From assembly GCF_937873725.1 (NCBI RefSeq), contig NZ_CALMYY010000072.1:1-52894 (forward strand): DNA of 52,894 bases, given 5' to 3'. Each line of letters starts with the position of its first letter. Positions within the stretch are counted from its first letter, which is position 1. The notes beneath the pieces are model-generated. The model searched no databases and was not told where the DNA came from. It saw only the letters and a program-made list of their open reading frames with translations. A program made the position numbers and the translations under genes. Origin of the DNA: an uncultured Dietzia sp. (GTDB lineage Bacteria; Actinomycetota; Actinomycetes; Mycobacteriales; Mycobacteriaceae). Of the stretch, positions 40,733-48,679 are shown piece after piece.

Positions 40733-41992
40733 GTGTCCCCTCCCCTCCGGCGCCGCCTGACGGTCTCCGTCCTGGCCGCCGTGCTCGTGCTGGCGGGGTG
40801 CGGTGTCGACGACGGGGGAGACGCCACGGAGGCCGCCGCCCCCGCGGCCCCCGAGGCCCCGGCCGCCCCGGCGCTACCGTGCGAGTCGCCGCTGGACTCC
40901 CTCACCCAGCGAGAGCGGATCGCGCAGTTGTTCACCGTCGGGGTGGCCTCGATGGCCGACGCCCGACGTGCGGTCGAGGAGTTCAGGATCGGCGGGATCT
41001 TCCTCGGCGGCGCCGTGGTGGGCGAGGCGGTCTCCGGCGACGGACTGTCGCGCCTGAAGGAGGACTCCCCCCTGCCCTTGCTCGTGGCGATCGACGAGGA
41101 GGGCGGGCGCGTGTCCCGCATCTCGCCCTTCGCGGGGCCCCTCCCGTCCGCCCGCGTCATGGCCGCCACCATGAGCCCCGACGAGGTCCGCTCGGCCGCA
41201 CGAACCCGCGGGGAGTTCCTCCGCGGGATGGGCGTGACCGTGGACTTCGCCCCGTCCGTCGACGTGTCCGACCAGCCCGACGGGGCGGTGATCGGCGACC
41301 GCTCCTTCTCCCCCGACCCCGTCCGCGTCGCCAGCTACGCCCGCGCGTTCGCCTCCGGGCTGCTGGACGCCGGGGTGACCCCCGTCTTCAAGCACTTCCC
41401 CGGCCACGGCCGCTCGTCCGGTGACAGCCACCACCAGTCGGTGACGGTTCCCCCGCTCGACCAACTGGTTCCGCACGACCTGAGGCCGTTCGCCGAACTC
41501 GCCCTGACCCCCGGCGCCGGGATGATGCTGGGGCACCAGCAGGTGCCCGGCCTCACCGGGGTCGACCGGCCCGCGTCCCTGTCCCCCGCCGCGTACCGCC
41601 TGCTGCGTGAGGGACGCGGATACGGCGCCCCTCCGTTCACCGGGGTGATCTTCACCGACGACCTGTCCGGGATGCGCGCGGTGACCGACAACTTCCCCCT
41701 GCCGCAGGCGGTGGCGGAGTCGCTCATCGCCGGGGCGGACTCGCCGCTGTGGATCACCACCGCCGGCATCCCCCAGGCCCTCGACGCCGTCGAGCGCGCC
41801 CTCGCCGACGGCGCTCTGAGCAGGGCGGACCTGGACCGGTCGCTCGCCCGGGTGGCGACCCTGCGCGGGATCCCGGGGTGCCTGAGCGTGCCGTCCCCCG
41901 GGCAGGTCCCGGGGGCGGGGGCGCTGGCCGCTCCGTCCCCCGCCCTCCCGCCGCGCCCCGGGCTCCCCCCGCTGCCCCGCCCGCCGGCCTGA
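40733..41992 (+). CDS. lpqI: Lipoprotein beta-N-acetylhexosaminidase (GH3), LpqI
   Basis: A 419-residue GH3 enzyme that removes N-acetylglucosamine from muropeptides during wall recycling. The signal peptide ends with lipobox LAGC, lipid-modified C23. The family signature KHFPGHGRSSGDSHHQS holds the catalytic His, and FTDDLSGM holds the nucleophile Asp (near 297). The C-terminal ~35 residues are Pro-rich. GTG at 40733 is chosen because it yields a proper signal peptide and lies 7 nt after TACATT. lpqI is also beside the aftD/TetR region in M. tuberculosis (Rv0237). Confidence 0.92.
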   Translation: MSPPLRRRLTVSVLAAVLVLAGCGVDDGGDATEAAAPAAPEAPAAPALPCESPLDSLTQRERIAQLFTVGVASMADARRAVEEFRIGGIFLGGAVVGEAVSGDGLSRLKEDSPLPLLVAIDEEGGRVSRISPFAGPLPSARVMAATMSPDEVRSAARTRGEFLRGMGVTVDFAPSVDVSDQPDGAVIGDRSFSPDPVRVASYARAFASGLLDAGVTPVFKHFPGHGRSSGDSHHQSVTVPPLDQLVPHDLRPFAELALTPGAGMMLGHQQVPGLTGVDRPASLSPAAYRLLREGRGYGAPPFTGVIFTDDLSGMRAVTDNFPLPQAVAESLIAGADSPLWITTAGIPQALDAVERALADGALSRADLDRSLARVATLRGIPGCLSVPSPGQVPGAGALAAPSPALPPRPGLPPLPRPPA

Positions 41993-41994
41993 GT

Positions 41995-42055
41995 CGGGGC
42001 GGGGGCGGGGGTGGGGCCGGGGGGGGGGGGGCCGCGCCCCCCCCCCCCCCCCCCC
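41995..42055. repeat. G-run joined to C-run between lpqI and tag, probable assembly artefact
   Basis: After the lpqI stop the plus strand becomes nearly all G to about 42031, then CCGCG, then an uninterrupted C run to 42055. The end of tag is lost in it. Confidence 0.85.
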
Positions 42056-42057
42056 AA

Positions 42058-42660
42058 CCCCGAACTCCCGCGTCGATGCGAGTCCATCAGGTGCGTGTCC
42101 ACCACCCCGATGGCCTCCATCAGGGCGAACACGGTCACGGGCCCGACAAAGCCGAAACCTCGACGCTTGAGGTCCGCGGCCAGCGCCTCCGACTCCGGGG
42201 AACGGCTCGGCACCTCGTCCATGGTCCGCGGCTCCGGGGTCCGCTCGGGCCGATAGGACCAGACCAACTCCGCGAGCCCGCCCTCGTCCCGCAGCGCCAC
42301 GGTCGCGCGGGCGTTGGCGATGGTCGCGTCGATCTTGCGCCGGTTGCGCACGATGCGGGCGTCGGCCATGAGCCGGTCGACGTCCGTGTCGCCGAAACCC
42401 GCGACCGCGTCCGGGGAGAAGCCGGAGAACGCCTCGCGGAACGCCGGGCGCTTCCGCAGGATCGTCAGCCAGCTCAGGCCCGACTGGAAACCCTCCAGCG
42501 CCAGCCTCTCGAAGATCCCGGACTCCTCGCGGACCGGCATCCCCCATTCCGTGTCGTAGTACTCCCTCAGCAGCGGGTCCCGCGCCGCCCAGGGCGGTCG
42601 CCTCACCCCGTCCTCGCACAGCACCGCGCCGCCGAGCCGATCCGGCTGGTTCTCCGCCAT
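42058..42660 (-). CDS. tag: DNA-3-methyladenine glycosylase I (Tag), 3' end lost in homopolymer tract
   Basis: Base-excision repair enzyme removing 3-methyladenine. About 201 residues are readable: EYYDTEWGMPVREESGIFER, LEGFQSGLSWLTILRKRPAF with the catalytic-type Glu, the helix-hairpin region DARIVRNRRKIDATIANARA, and RRGFGFVGPVTVFALMEAIG near the end. After VDTHLMDSHRRGSSG the frame runs into the poly-C/G tract; normal Tag proteins end about here, so only a few residues are affected. The frame stays open beyond the tract antisense to lpqI, which is spurious. Compared with E. coli Tag, three of four zinc ligands are replaced. GGGGGAG precedes ATG 42660. Confidence 0.83.
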
Positions 42661-42723
42661 CTCTCCCCCTCGAGTCCGTCCGTCCACCCGGTCCCCGGTG
42701 GACGCCGTCACCCTAGGTGCGCG

Positions 42724-43428
42724 CTACGACATCACCCCGGTGAGCTGCGCGATCCGCACGGCCGCCAGGACGACGAGCGCCACCCCCACCACGAGGGTGA
42801 GCACCCGCCCGGCCACCTTCCCGTAGGCGAGGAACCGGTCGATCCTGCGGGTCGCGGCGACGATCCCGGAGGAGTCGACCCGGGTCAGCGCGACGATCAG
42901 TCCGACACTGGGCAGGATGGCGATGATCGCGAAGAACAGGATCTGCAGCAGCTTCGACCACCAGGGCGTCTGTGCGAACGAGATGAGCACCATGCCCGCG
43001 GCGAACGGCGCCGAGGTTGCCGACTGGATCACGCCCATCGAGACGCCGGTGGCCGCGATGCCGAACTTCTGCAGCACGCTCTGCGTCAGGGGCGCCTCGA
43101 CGTTCTCCTCCCTGGCCTCGGCCGGGGTGCGCAGTCCCATCACCGTGATGACCGCGCCGACCGCCCCGAGGACGACCATCGCCCAGAGGCTGTGGAACAG
43201 GCCTCGGATGAACTCCTGGTTGTTGCCGATCACCCACACCGACACCAGGGACAGCAGGATGATCCCGCAGAACGCACCGCCGGTGAAGCGGGCGGAGCGG
43301 GGGGTGAACCCTCCCCCGCGGCCTGCGGAGGTGAGCCACAGCCCCGCGATCACGGCGAACGCCAGGAGGTTCACCGAATCGATCGCCGCGAATCCCAGCA
43401 GGCTCAGGTAATACTGCACGTCGGCCAA
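42724..43428 (-). CDS. Six-helix membrane protein (GAP/LysE-like), function unknown
   Basis: A 234-residue polytopic protein with about six helices. It begins ADVQYYLSLLGFAAIDSVNLLAFAVI; the Asp-Ser in helix 1 and the GVIQSATSAPFAAGMVLISF motif resemble LysE/GAP-like exporters and cytochrome-c-biogenesis-like membrane proteins, but I cannot fix the family. Start is TTG 43428, 2 nt after the TRIC stop, or GTG 43419. It is part of a leftward run with TRIC and GtrA genes. Confidence 0.6.
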   Translation of the reverse strand: MADVQYYLSLLGFAAIDSVNLLAFAVIAGLWLTSAGRGGGFTPRSARFTGGAFCGIILLSLVSVWVIGNNQEFIRGLFHSLWAMVVLGAVGAVITVMGLRTPAEAREENVEAPLTQSVLQKFGIAATGVSMGVIQSATSAPFAAGMVLISFAQTPWWSKLLQILFFAIIAILPSVGLIVALTRVDSSGIVAATRRIDRFLAYGKVAGRVLTLVVGVALVVLAAVRIAQLTGVMS

Positions 43429-43430
43429 CC

Positions 43431-44174
43431 CTACCGGCGCGAACCCGGGGCGCCGCCGTCGCCGCCGCCGCCCTCGTCGTCGTCGTCTCCCCTACCCGGT
43501 CGGCCGAAGACGGAGTCCTCCCGTCGCCGGCGCACGTCGATACCGCGCACGGTCCACCCCCGCATGGGAGCCGGGACCCGCCACTGCATCCGCCAGGCGA
43601 GCATCCTGAACGCGAACACGAACGTGGGGATGAGGATCGACGCCGCCGGGCCCCACAGCCCCGTGCCCACCGCCAGTGCGGTGAGGGCCGCCCCGGTGGT
43701 GGCCGGGATGACGTATAGATCGGAGCCGTTGAACACCGCCGGGATCTCGTTGGCCACCACGTCGCGCAGCAGGCCGCCGCCGACGGCCGTCGTCACCCCG
43801 AGCAGCAGCGCGGACACGATCGGCATCCCGTGGTTGAGCGCGCGGACGGTACCGAAGGTGCAGAACAGGCCGAGGCCGGCGGCGTCGAAGACGACGATGA
43901 AGAGCCGCACCCGGTGGACCAGGCTGCCGAGCAGGTAGACCGCGGCGGCGGCGAGGAACGGCGGGACCAGGTAGATCGGCTCGGACAGCGCGAGCGGCGT
44001 CACCCCGAGCAGGACGTCCCGGATGATCCCCCCGCCCAGGCCCGCGAGCAGCCCCAGCACGAGACCGCCGGTGATGTCGATGTCCTTGCGGGCGGCCAGC
44101 AGGTTCCCCGACACGGCGAAGAAGAACACGCCGATGAGGTCGAGGACCAGCAGCAGGGTCGGCGTCGACTCCAC
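43431..44174 (-). CDS. Trimeric intracellular cation (TRIC) channel family protein
   Basis: A 247-residue membrane protein with seven predicted helices in two related halves, each with the glycine-rich kinked motif: GGGIIRDVLLG (about 48-58) and GGGLLRDVVAN (about 132-142). This is the UPF0126/TRIC signature of potassium-permeable channels. The C terminus (about 205-247) is a hydrophilic Arg/Asp/Gly-rich tail, longer than usual. The gene is 10 nt after gtrA-like and 2 nt before the next membrane protein gene, so it is in an operon. Confidence 0.88.
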   Translation of the reverse strand: MESTPTLLLVLDLIGVFFFAVSGNLLAARKDIDITGGLVLGLLAGLGGGIIRDVLLGVTPLALSEPIYLVPPFLAAAAVYLLGSLVHRVRLFIVVFDAAGLGLFCTFGTVRALNHGMPIVSALLLGVTTAVGGGLLRDVVANEIPAVFNGSDLYVIPATTGAALTALAVGTGLWGPAASILIPTFVFAFRMLAWRMQWRVPAPMRGWTVRGIDVRRRREDSVFGRPGRGDDDDEGGGGDGGAPGSRR

Positions 44175-44184
44175 GCCCGGCCCC

Positions 44185-44751
44185 CTAGACCGCCGCGCCC
44201 GCGGTGGAGCGCGCGTGGTGGCGGCGCCGGACCGCGCGGAACGTCCAGAGCTTGTTGATGACGAAGTTGATCGGCATCGTCAGCACGATCGTCAGAAGCT
44301 GACTCCAGTACTCGCGGGAGTGGACCCCCGCGTCCTCGTGCCACCACGGCTCCGGCAGGTAGAGCGGGGAGGTGGGGTTGGTGAAGGCCAGCTTGATGAA
44401 GATGCCCGCCGCCGCGGCCACCGAGCCCACCACGAGGAACGGCCAGAACTCGTGCCAGAACGGTGCCTTGTGCCCCTTGCCGAACGTCCAGTGCCGGTTG
44501 AGCATGAAGTTGTAGACGTTGGCCACCAGGAACGCGACGATCCAGACCAGGGTGGTGAAGCGGAAGTTGAACTGAGTCCCGCCGATCGGGAACAGGATGT
44601 CCTGCCCGTTCTGGGTGCCGCCGTTGGCCTTGTTCATCAGGACCGTGACGATCATGTTGACGATCATCCCGGAACCGCCGACGATGCCGAACATGACGAA
44701 CTGTCGGGCGCTGTTGCGGTAGCGACCGGGTTCGCTGGGGGCCGGGTTCAC
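44185..44751 (-). CDS. GtrA family membrane protein
   Basis: A 188-residue four-helix membrane protein. The family motifs NRHWTFG (about 86-92) after helix 3 and NKLWTFR near the C terminus (about 166-172) are present, together with the FVMFGIVGGSGMIVN first helix. GtrA-like proteins are thought to move or support polyprenyl-phosphate sugars in envelope synthesis, which fits this strain's arabinogalactan genes; the specific sugar is unknown. Confidence 0.87.
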   Translation of the reverse strand: MNPAPSEPGRYRNSARQFVMFGIVGGSGMIVNMIVTVLMNKANGGTQNGQDILFPIGGTQFNFRFTTLVWIVAFLVANVYNFMLNRHWTFGKGHKAPFWHEFWPFLVVGSVAAAAGIFIKLAFTNPTSPLYLPEPWWHEDAGVHSREYWSQLLTIVLTMPINFVINKLWTFRAVRRRHHARSTAGAAV

Positions 44752-44768
44752 AACGAACCAGTCTAGGG

Positions 44769-45836
44769 CTAGTCCGCTCCGTGACCCGCAGGGACGCGCT
44801 CGGCGGGGTTGGCGATGGGGCCCGGCGCGGTGCCGTCACCGAACGGCCTGCCTCCCAGTTCCTCGCGGTGATGCGGGGAGAGGAGGTTGCCCATCGCCGG
44901 GCCCTTGGGCACGACCCCGGTCGGGTTGACGTCCCGGTGGACGGCGTAGTAGTGCTCCTTGATCTGCGGGAAGTCGCAGGTGTCCCCGAAGCCGGGCGTC
45001 TGGAACAGGTCGCGCAGGTAACCCCACAGCGCGGGCATCTCGGTGATCTTGCTGCGGTTGGCCTTGAAGTGGCCGTGGTACACGGGGTCGAACCGCACGA
45101 GCGTGGTGAACAGGCGGATGTCCGCGGCGGTGATCGTGTCGCCGACGAGGTAGCGACGGGTGGTCAGCCGCTCCTCCAGCCTGTCCAGCGACGCCCACAG
45201 CTCGTCGTAGGCCTTCTCGTAGGCGCCCTGGTCGGCGGCGAACCCACAGCGGTACACCCCGTTGTTGACCGTGGGGTAGATCCACGAGTCCAGCTCGTCG
45301 ATCTCGGCGCGGTGCTCGTCCGGGTACAGGTCCGGCGCGCCGTCGCGGTGGAAGGCGGACCACTCGGTCAGCAGGTCGAAGTTGAGCTTCTGGTAGGCGT
45401 TGGTCACGACCGACCTCGTGGGCAGGTCCACGAGCGCGGGGACCGTGATGCCCCTCGGGTAGTCGGGGATCCGGTTGAAGTAGGCCTCCTGGAGGCGCTG
45501 CAGGCCGGTGACCGGGTCGCGGCCGTCCGGATCGAGGTCGAAGGTCCAGGAGTTGATGTCGTGGGTCGGGCCGGCCAGGCCCATCGAGATGGCGTCCTCA
45601 AGGCCCATGAGGCGGCGGACGATGATCGTGCGGCTGGCCCACGGGCAGGCGCGGGCGGCCATGAGACGGTAGCGGCCGGCCTCGACGGGCCAGCGCATCT
45701 CGCCGATCGTCCCGCCCACCGGGTCCGAGCCCGCCGGGAGCTCCGCCACCACACGGTCGTTGATGTAGGTGGCGTCCCGGACGAACTCGCCGTCCGTCGA
45801 CGCGTTCTTGGCCGCGATGAAATCGGTGTCTGCCAT
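44769..45836 (-). CDS. Xi-class glutathione S-transferase-like (glutathionyl-hydroquinone reductase family)
   Basis: A 355-residue protein of the YqjG/ECM4 xi class. The active-site motif AARACPWASRTIIVRRL (Cys near 69) follows the N-terminal GEMRWPVEAGRYRL; NAYQKLNFDLLTEW and DELDSWIYPTVNNGVYRCGFA are xi-class hallmarks; the C-terminal domain includes TITAADIRLFTTLVRFDPVYHGHFK. Actinobacteria usually use mycothiol rather than glutathione, so the thiol partner is uncertain. AGGAGA precedes ATG 45836. A strong palindrome lies just upstream. Confidence 0.9.
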   Translation of the reverse strand: MADTDFIAAKNASTDGEFVRDATYINDRVVAELPAGSDPVGGTIGEMRWPVEAGRYRLMAARACPWASRTIIVRRLMGLEDAISMGLAGPTHDINSWTFDLDPDGRDPVTGLQRLQEAYFNRIPDYPRGITVPALVDLPTRSVVTNAYQKLNFDLLTEWSAFHRDGAPDLYPDEHRAEIDELDSWIYPTVNNGVYRCGFAADQGAYEKAYDELWASLDRLEERLTTRRYLVGDTITAADIRLFTTLVRFDPVYHGHFKANRSKITEMPALWGYLRDLFQTPGFGDTCDFPQIKEHYYAVHRDVNPTGVVPKGPAMGNLLSPHHREELGGRPFGDGTAPGPIANPAERVPAGHGAD

Positions 45837-45866
45837 GGGTGTCTCCTGGGGTCGTCGGCGCGCCAC

Positions 45867-45885
45867 TTGGTTGATATATCACCAA
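45867..45885. promoter_or_regulatory. Palindromic operator TTGGTTGATATATCACCAA
   Basis: Five-base arms TTGGT/ACCAA around TGATATATC whose core GATATATC is itself palindromic. It is by far the most AT-rich spot nearby, starts 31 bp upstream of the GST gene and contains a possible GATATA -10 box on the minus strand, so a repressor here would block it. MarR- or TetR-type regulators use such sites; none is encoded adjacent. Confidence 0.6.
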
Positions 45886-45958
45886 ACATACCCGGTCCCC
45901 GGGACTCCCGCCACCACTTCCGCCGTATCGCGTCCTTTCGATGTGCCACCCTTGGCTC

Positions 45959-46966
45959 ATGGACTCCGCGCATGTCGACGACGTCCCCACCCGCTACGCC
46001 GACTTCGCCGAGTTCGAGGTCCGCGGCCGGACCCCCGTCTACCTGGCCTGGGCCCGCGGCGTCTCCCTGGACCCGGAGACGTGCGCGCTCATCGGGAGCC
46101 TGCCCCGGATCAAGCGGCAACCCGCACTGGTCTTCGCCTCCGCCCGGCACGCCGGCGCACCCGAGACGGAGGACTACGCCCGGTTCCGCGACTTCGTCCA
46201 CGCCCACTGGCCCGAGATCGAGCGCATCGCGCTCTCCCACGCCACGCAGACCAACGAGGCCAAGCGGTGCGCGGTGCTCCTGCCGTTCCTGTCCCTGCTG
46301 CCCAAACCGCTCTCGCTGGTCGAGATGGGCGCCTCCGCCGGTCTGTGTCTCTATCCGGACAGGTACGCCTATCGGTACACGCTCGACGGAGGAGTGACCC
46401 GCGAACTGCGACCCGACGGCGCCGACGACCGCACCCCGGTCCTGGACTGCGCCCTCCGCGACGGCGTGCCGACGCCGCGCACCCTGCCGGAGGTGGTCCA
46501 TCGCGGTGGCGTGGATCTGTCCCCGATCGACCCGGCGGACGCCGAGTCGCGGGCCTGGCTGCGCAGCCTGATCTGGCCCGGACAGCAGGCCGAGCGCGTG
46601 CCGCGCCTGGACGCCGCGCTCGACATCGCCGCCGCCGATCCTCCTCGGATCCTCGCCGGCGACCTCGTGGAGAGGGTCTCGGACGCCGTGGCCGCGTGCC
46701 CCCAGGGCTCTACGCCAGTAGTGTTCCACACGGCGGTGCTCGGCTACCTCGAGCCGCCGGCACGCGCGGAGTTCGTCCGCCGGGTCGCCCGGCTGGGCTG
46801 CGTGTGGATCTCGGTGGAGGGGGTGACCCTCCTGCCGGACGTCGCCGAGCAGGTCCCCGAGTCGATCCGGCGCCACAAGGGCATCTTCGTCGTCGCCGTC
46901 AACGGCCGGCCGCTGGCCACGGCCCACGGCCACGGAGACTGGGTCCGCGCGCTCGACCCCGAGTGA
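45959..46966 (+). CDS. DUF2332 family protein
   Basis: A 335-residue soluble protein matching DUF2332: RYADFAEFEVRGRTPVYLAW at the start, LPFLSLLPKPLSLVEMGASAGLCL (about 118-141) which looks like a methyltransferase-type glycine loop, and VVFHTAVLGYLEP plus CVWISVEG in the second half. The loop suggests a Rossmann-like nucleotide- or SAM-binding fold, but no activity is known. ATG 45959 is 6 nt after CACCCT, possibly leaderless. It diverges from the GST gene, sharing a 122-bp region. Confidence 0.8.
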   Translation: MDSAHVDDVPTRYADFAEFEVRGRTPVYLAWARGVSLDPETCALIGSLPRIKRQPALVFASARHAGAPETEDYARFRDFVHAHWPEIERIALSHATQTNEAKRCAVLLPFLSLLPKPLSLVEMGASAGLCLYPDRYAYRYTLDGGVTRELRPDGADDRTPVLDCALRDGVPTPRTLPEVVHRGGVDLSPIDPADAESRAWLRSLIWPGQQAERVPRLDAALDIAAADPPRILAGDLVERVSDAVAACPQGSTPVVFHTAVLGYLEPPARAEFVRRVARLGCVWISVEGVTLLPDVAEQVPESIRRHKGIFVVAVNGRPLATAHGHGDWVRALDPE

Positions 46967-46984
46967 TCTCCCGGCGCCCCCGAC

Positions 46985-47142
46985 CCCTCCGGCTTGCGCT
47001 GTCCCTCCGGCTTGCGCTGTCCCTCCGGCTTGCGCTGTCCCTCCGGCTTGCGCTGCCCCTCCGGCTTGCGCTGCCCCTGTGCCCGGATTCGCGGGGCTCA
47101 CGCTGCGGGTTCGGTCCTGTCCGCCAGCACACCCGGGCGGGG
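46985..47142. repeat. Left inverted-repeat block: five 18-bp units plus a ~50-bp element
   Basis: Five tandem copies of CCCTCCGGCTTGCGCTGT (46985-47074, last two ending GC) followed by an element at 47094-47142 beginning GGGGCTCACGCTGCGGG. Both parts recur in opposite orientation at 48081-48200. Confidence 0.85.
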
Positions 47143-47212
47143 CGGCGGGGCGGCGGGGCGGCAGGTCGGGCGGCGCGGCGGGCCTGCAGGGCGGGCAGGA
47201 CGGCGGGCCGGA

Positions 47213-48046
47213 TCAGCCGAACGGCCACCCGTGGCGCATCGGCCCGTCCCCTCCCGGTTCGATGAGGTACTCCGTGCCGAACGCCACCGCGTAGATGTCC
47301 GGGGGGAAGGCCAACATCATGCCGATGTCGCTGGTCTGGCTGGCATGGCAGGCCATCGCGCGGCGCTTGAGCTCGACCACATCCGGGGGAAGGTCAATCG
47401 CCCACGTGATCTCGGATTCCGCGACCCCGATCGGCAGGCCGTCGTCCCCGGTGAGGATCGCCTGGCGAATCCGATCCAGGTCCAGGTCCATCCCGCCGGC
47501 CGCGAGCGACCGCAGGAACTCCGCGGCCTCGGGGCTGTCGAGCATCTCCAGCTGAGCATCCCGGTTGGTCGTGGCCTCCACCAGCCGAGGTCGCCGGGCC
47601 GCCGTCTCCACGGCGCGCCGGGCTATCCGGTGCACCGCTATGTGGTCGGGGTGGCCGTAGTTGCCGTGGTGGTCGTAACCCACCAGAACGTCGGCGTCCT
47701 CGCGATCCAGGATCCGGACGAGCCTGCCCGCCGCCTCGTCGACGTCCGCCCGATGCAGGCACAGCGGGTCGTCGTTCTGGTCCCACCCGGTCATGCCGGA
47801 GTCGCGGTAGCCCAGCCAGTCGATCCGGGCCACGCCCAGCACCGCCGCCGCCGCGCGGGCCTCCTCGCGGCGGTGCTCGACCAGGTCACCCTCGGGCCCC
47901 AGATCGTCGGGGCGCTCGCCGTGGTCGCCGTCGGTCGCGAAGACCGTGACGACCCGGTGACCGCCCCGCGCGGCGAGCGCCATCATCCCGGCGGTCTGGG
48001 AGGTCTCGTCGTCTGGGTGTGCGTGGAGAAACACGATCGTGGACAC
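47213..48046 (-). CDS. PIG-L/LmbE family deacetylase (MshB/Mca-like)
   Basis: A 277-residue zinc-dependent de-N-acetylase or amidase. Zinc motif HAHPDDE at 8-14 and the second site HHGNYGHPDHIAVH at about 123-136 are intact; VEHRREEARAAAAVLGV and DWLGYRDSGMTGW also match the family. Relatives in mycothiol-producing actinobacteria are MshB (mycothiol synthesis) and Mca (mycothiol conjugate cleavage); the sequence does not decide between these and other PIG-L deacetylases. GTG or ATG at 48046. The gene lies exactly between the two inverted-repeat blocks. Confidence 0.85.
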   Translation of the reverse strand: MSTIVFLHAHPDDETSQTAGMMALAARGGHRVVTVFATDGDHGERPDDLGPEGDLVEHRREEARAAAAVLGVARIDWLGYRDSGMTGWDQNDDPLCLHRADVDEAAGRLVRILDREDADVLVGYDHHGNYGHPDHIAVHRIARRAVETAARRPRLVEATTNRDAQLEMLDSPEAAEFLRSLAAGGMDLDLDRIRQAILTGDDGLPIGVAESEITWAIDLPPDVVELKRRAMACHASQTSDIGMMLAFPPDIYAVAFGTEYLIEPGGDGPMRHGWPFG

Positions 48047-48080
48047 CCGGTCAGTCTGCCTTCCCGGCCGGTCCCCCGCC

Positions 48081-48200
48081 GACCCGGGCGGGGTGCGCTG
48101 CGAGAATGGTCCGATCCCGCAGCGTGAGCCCAGGAAAAGCGGTCAGAGGGGCAGCGCAAGCCGGGGGGAGCGGCAGCGCAAGCCGGGGGGAGGGGCAGGT
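48081..48200. repeat. Right inverted-repeat block, mirror of 46985-47142
   Basis: 48081-48131 is the imperfect reverse complement of 47094-47142 (ending GCAGCGTGAGCCC), and two copies of CAGCGCAAGCCGG (48152-48164, 48174-48186) are the reverse complement of the core of the left 18-bp units. The block lies between the PIG-L start and the end of ectC. Confidence 0.8.
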
Positions 48201-48225
48201 TCAGGCCACCAGGGGGGCGCCGCCG

Positions 48226-48648
48226 CTACTTCTCGCGGATGACCGTGCCGTCGTCCTGCAGGCGCAGGAGCGGGTAGATGCCGTCCTCGTCGTGGTTCTC
48301 GTCACCCACGACCGGCGGGTTGAAGACGCAGAGCATCTGCATCTCCTCCTCTACGACCACCTGGTGCTTCTCGTGGCCGTCGAGCAGGTACATCGAGCCC
48401 GCCGCGAGCGGGTACTCCTCGCCGTTGGTGAGGTCGCGCAGCGTGCCCTTGCCGCGGGTGAGCCAGACGGCCTCGACGTGGTTGGCGTAGTGGAAGTCGT
48501 TGACCGTGCCGGCGGCGATGGTGGTCTCGTGGAACGAGAAGCCGACGCGGTCACCCGCCAGGACGATGCGCTTGGACTCCCAGTTGCCGTTGTTGCCCCT
48601 GACGTGGCGGTCGGTGTCGGTGATCTCGGCGGTGGTGCGAACGATCAT
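48226..48648 (-). CDS. ectC: L-ectoine synthase
   Basis: A 140-residue cupin enzyme that cyclises N-gamma-acetyl-diaminobutyrate to ectoine with iron. MIVRTTAEITDTDRHVRG is the family start; DFHYANHVEAVWLTRGKG carries the metal ligand E59, with Y87 and H95 (in SMYLLDGHEKHQ) as the other ligands by alignment with characterised EctC. Slightly longer than the ~130-residue typical form through its C-terminal tail. Last gene of ectABC, 31 nt after ectB. No ectD (hydroxylase) follows. Confidence 0.96.
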   Translation of the reverse strand: MIVRTTAEITDTDRHVRGNNGNWESKRIVLAGDRVGFSFHETTIAAGTVNDFHYANHVEAVWLTRGKGTLRDLTNGEEYPLAAGSMYLLDGHEKHQVVVEEEMQMLCVFNPPVVGDENHDEDGIYPLLRLQDDGTVIREK

Positions 48649-48679
48649 GGATGCTCCTTCTGCAGGTATCGGGCGCGCG

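Noticed and set aside
41335..42057. Extension of tag through the homopolymer into the lpqI region
   Set aside because: The frame is open only because of the G/C tract and runs antisense to a clear lpqI; Tag normally ends before it.
46985..47074. CRISPR array
   Set aside because: The 18-bp units are directly adjacent with no spacers and no cas genes are present.
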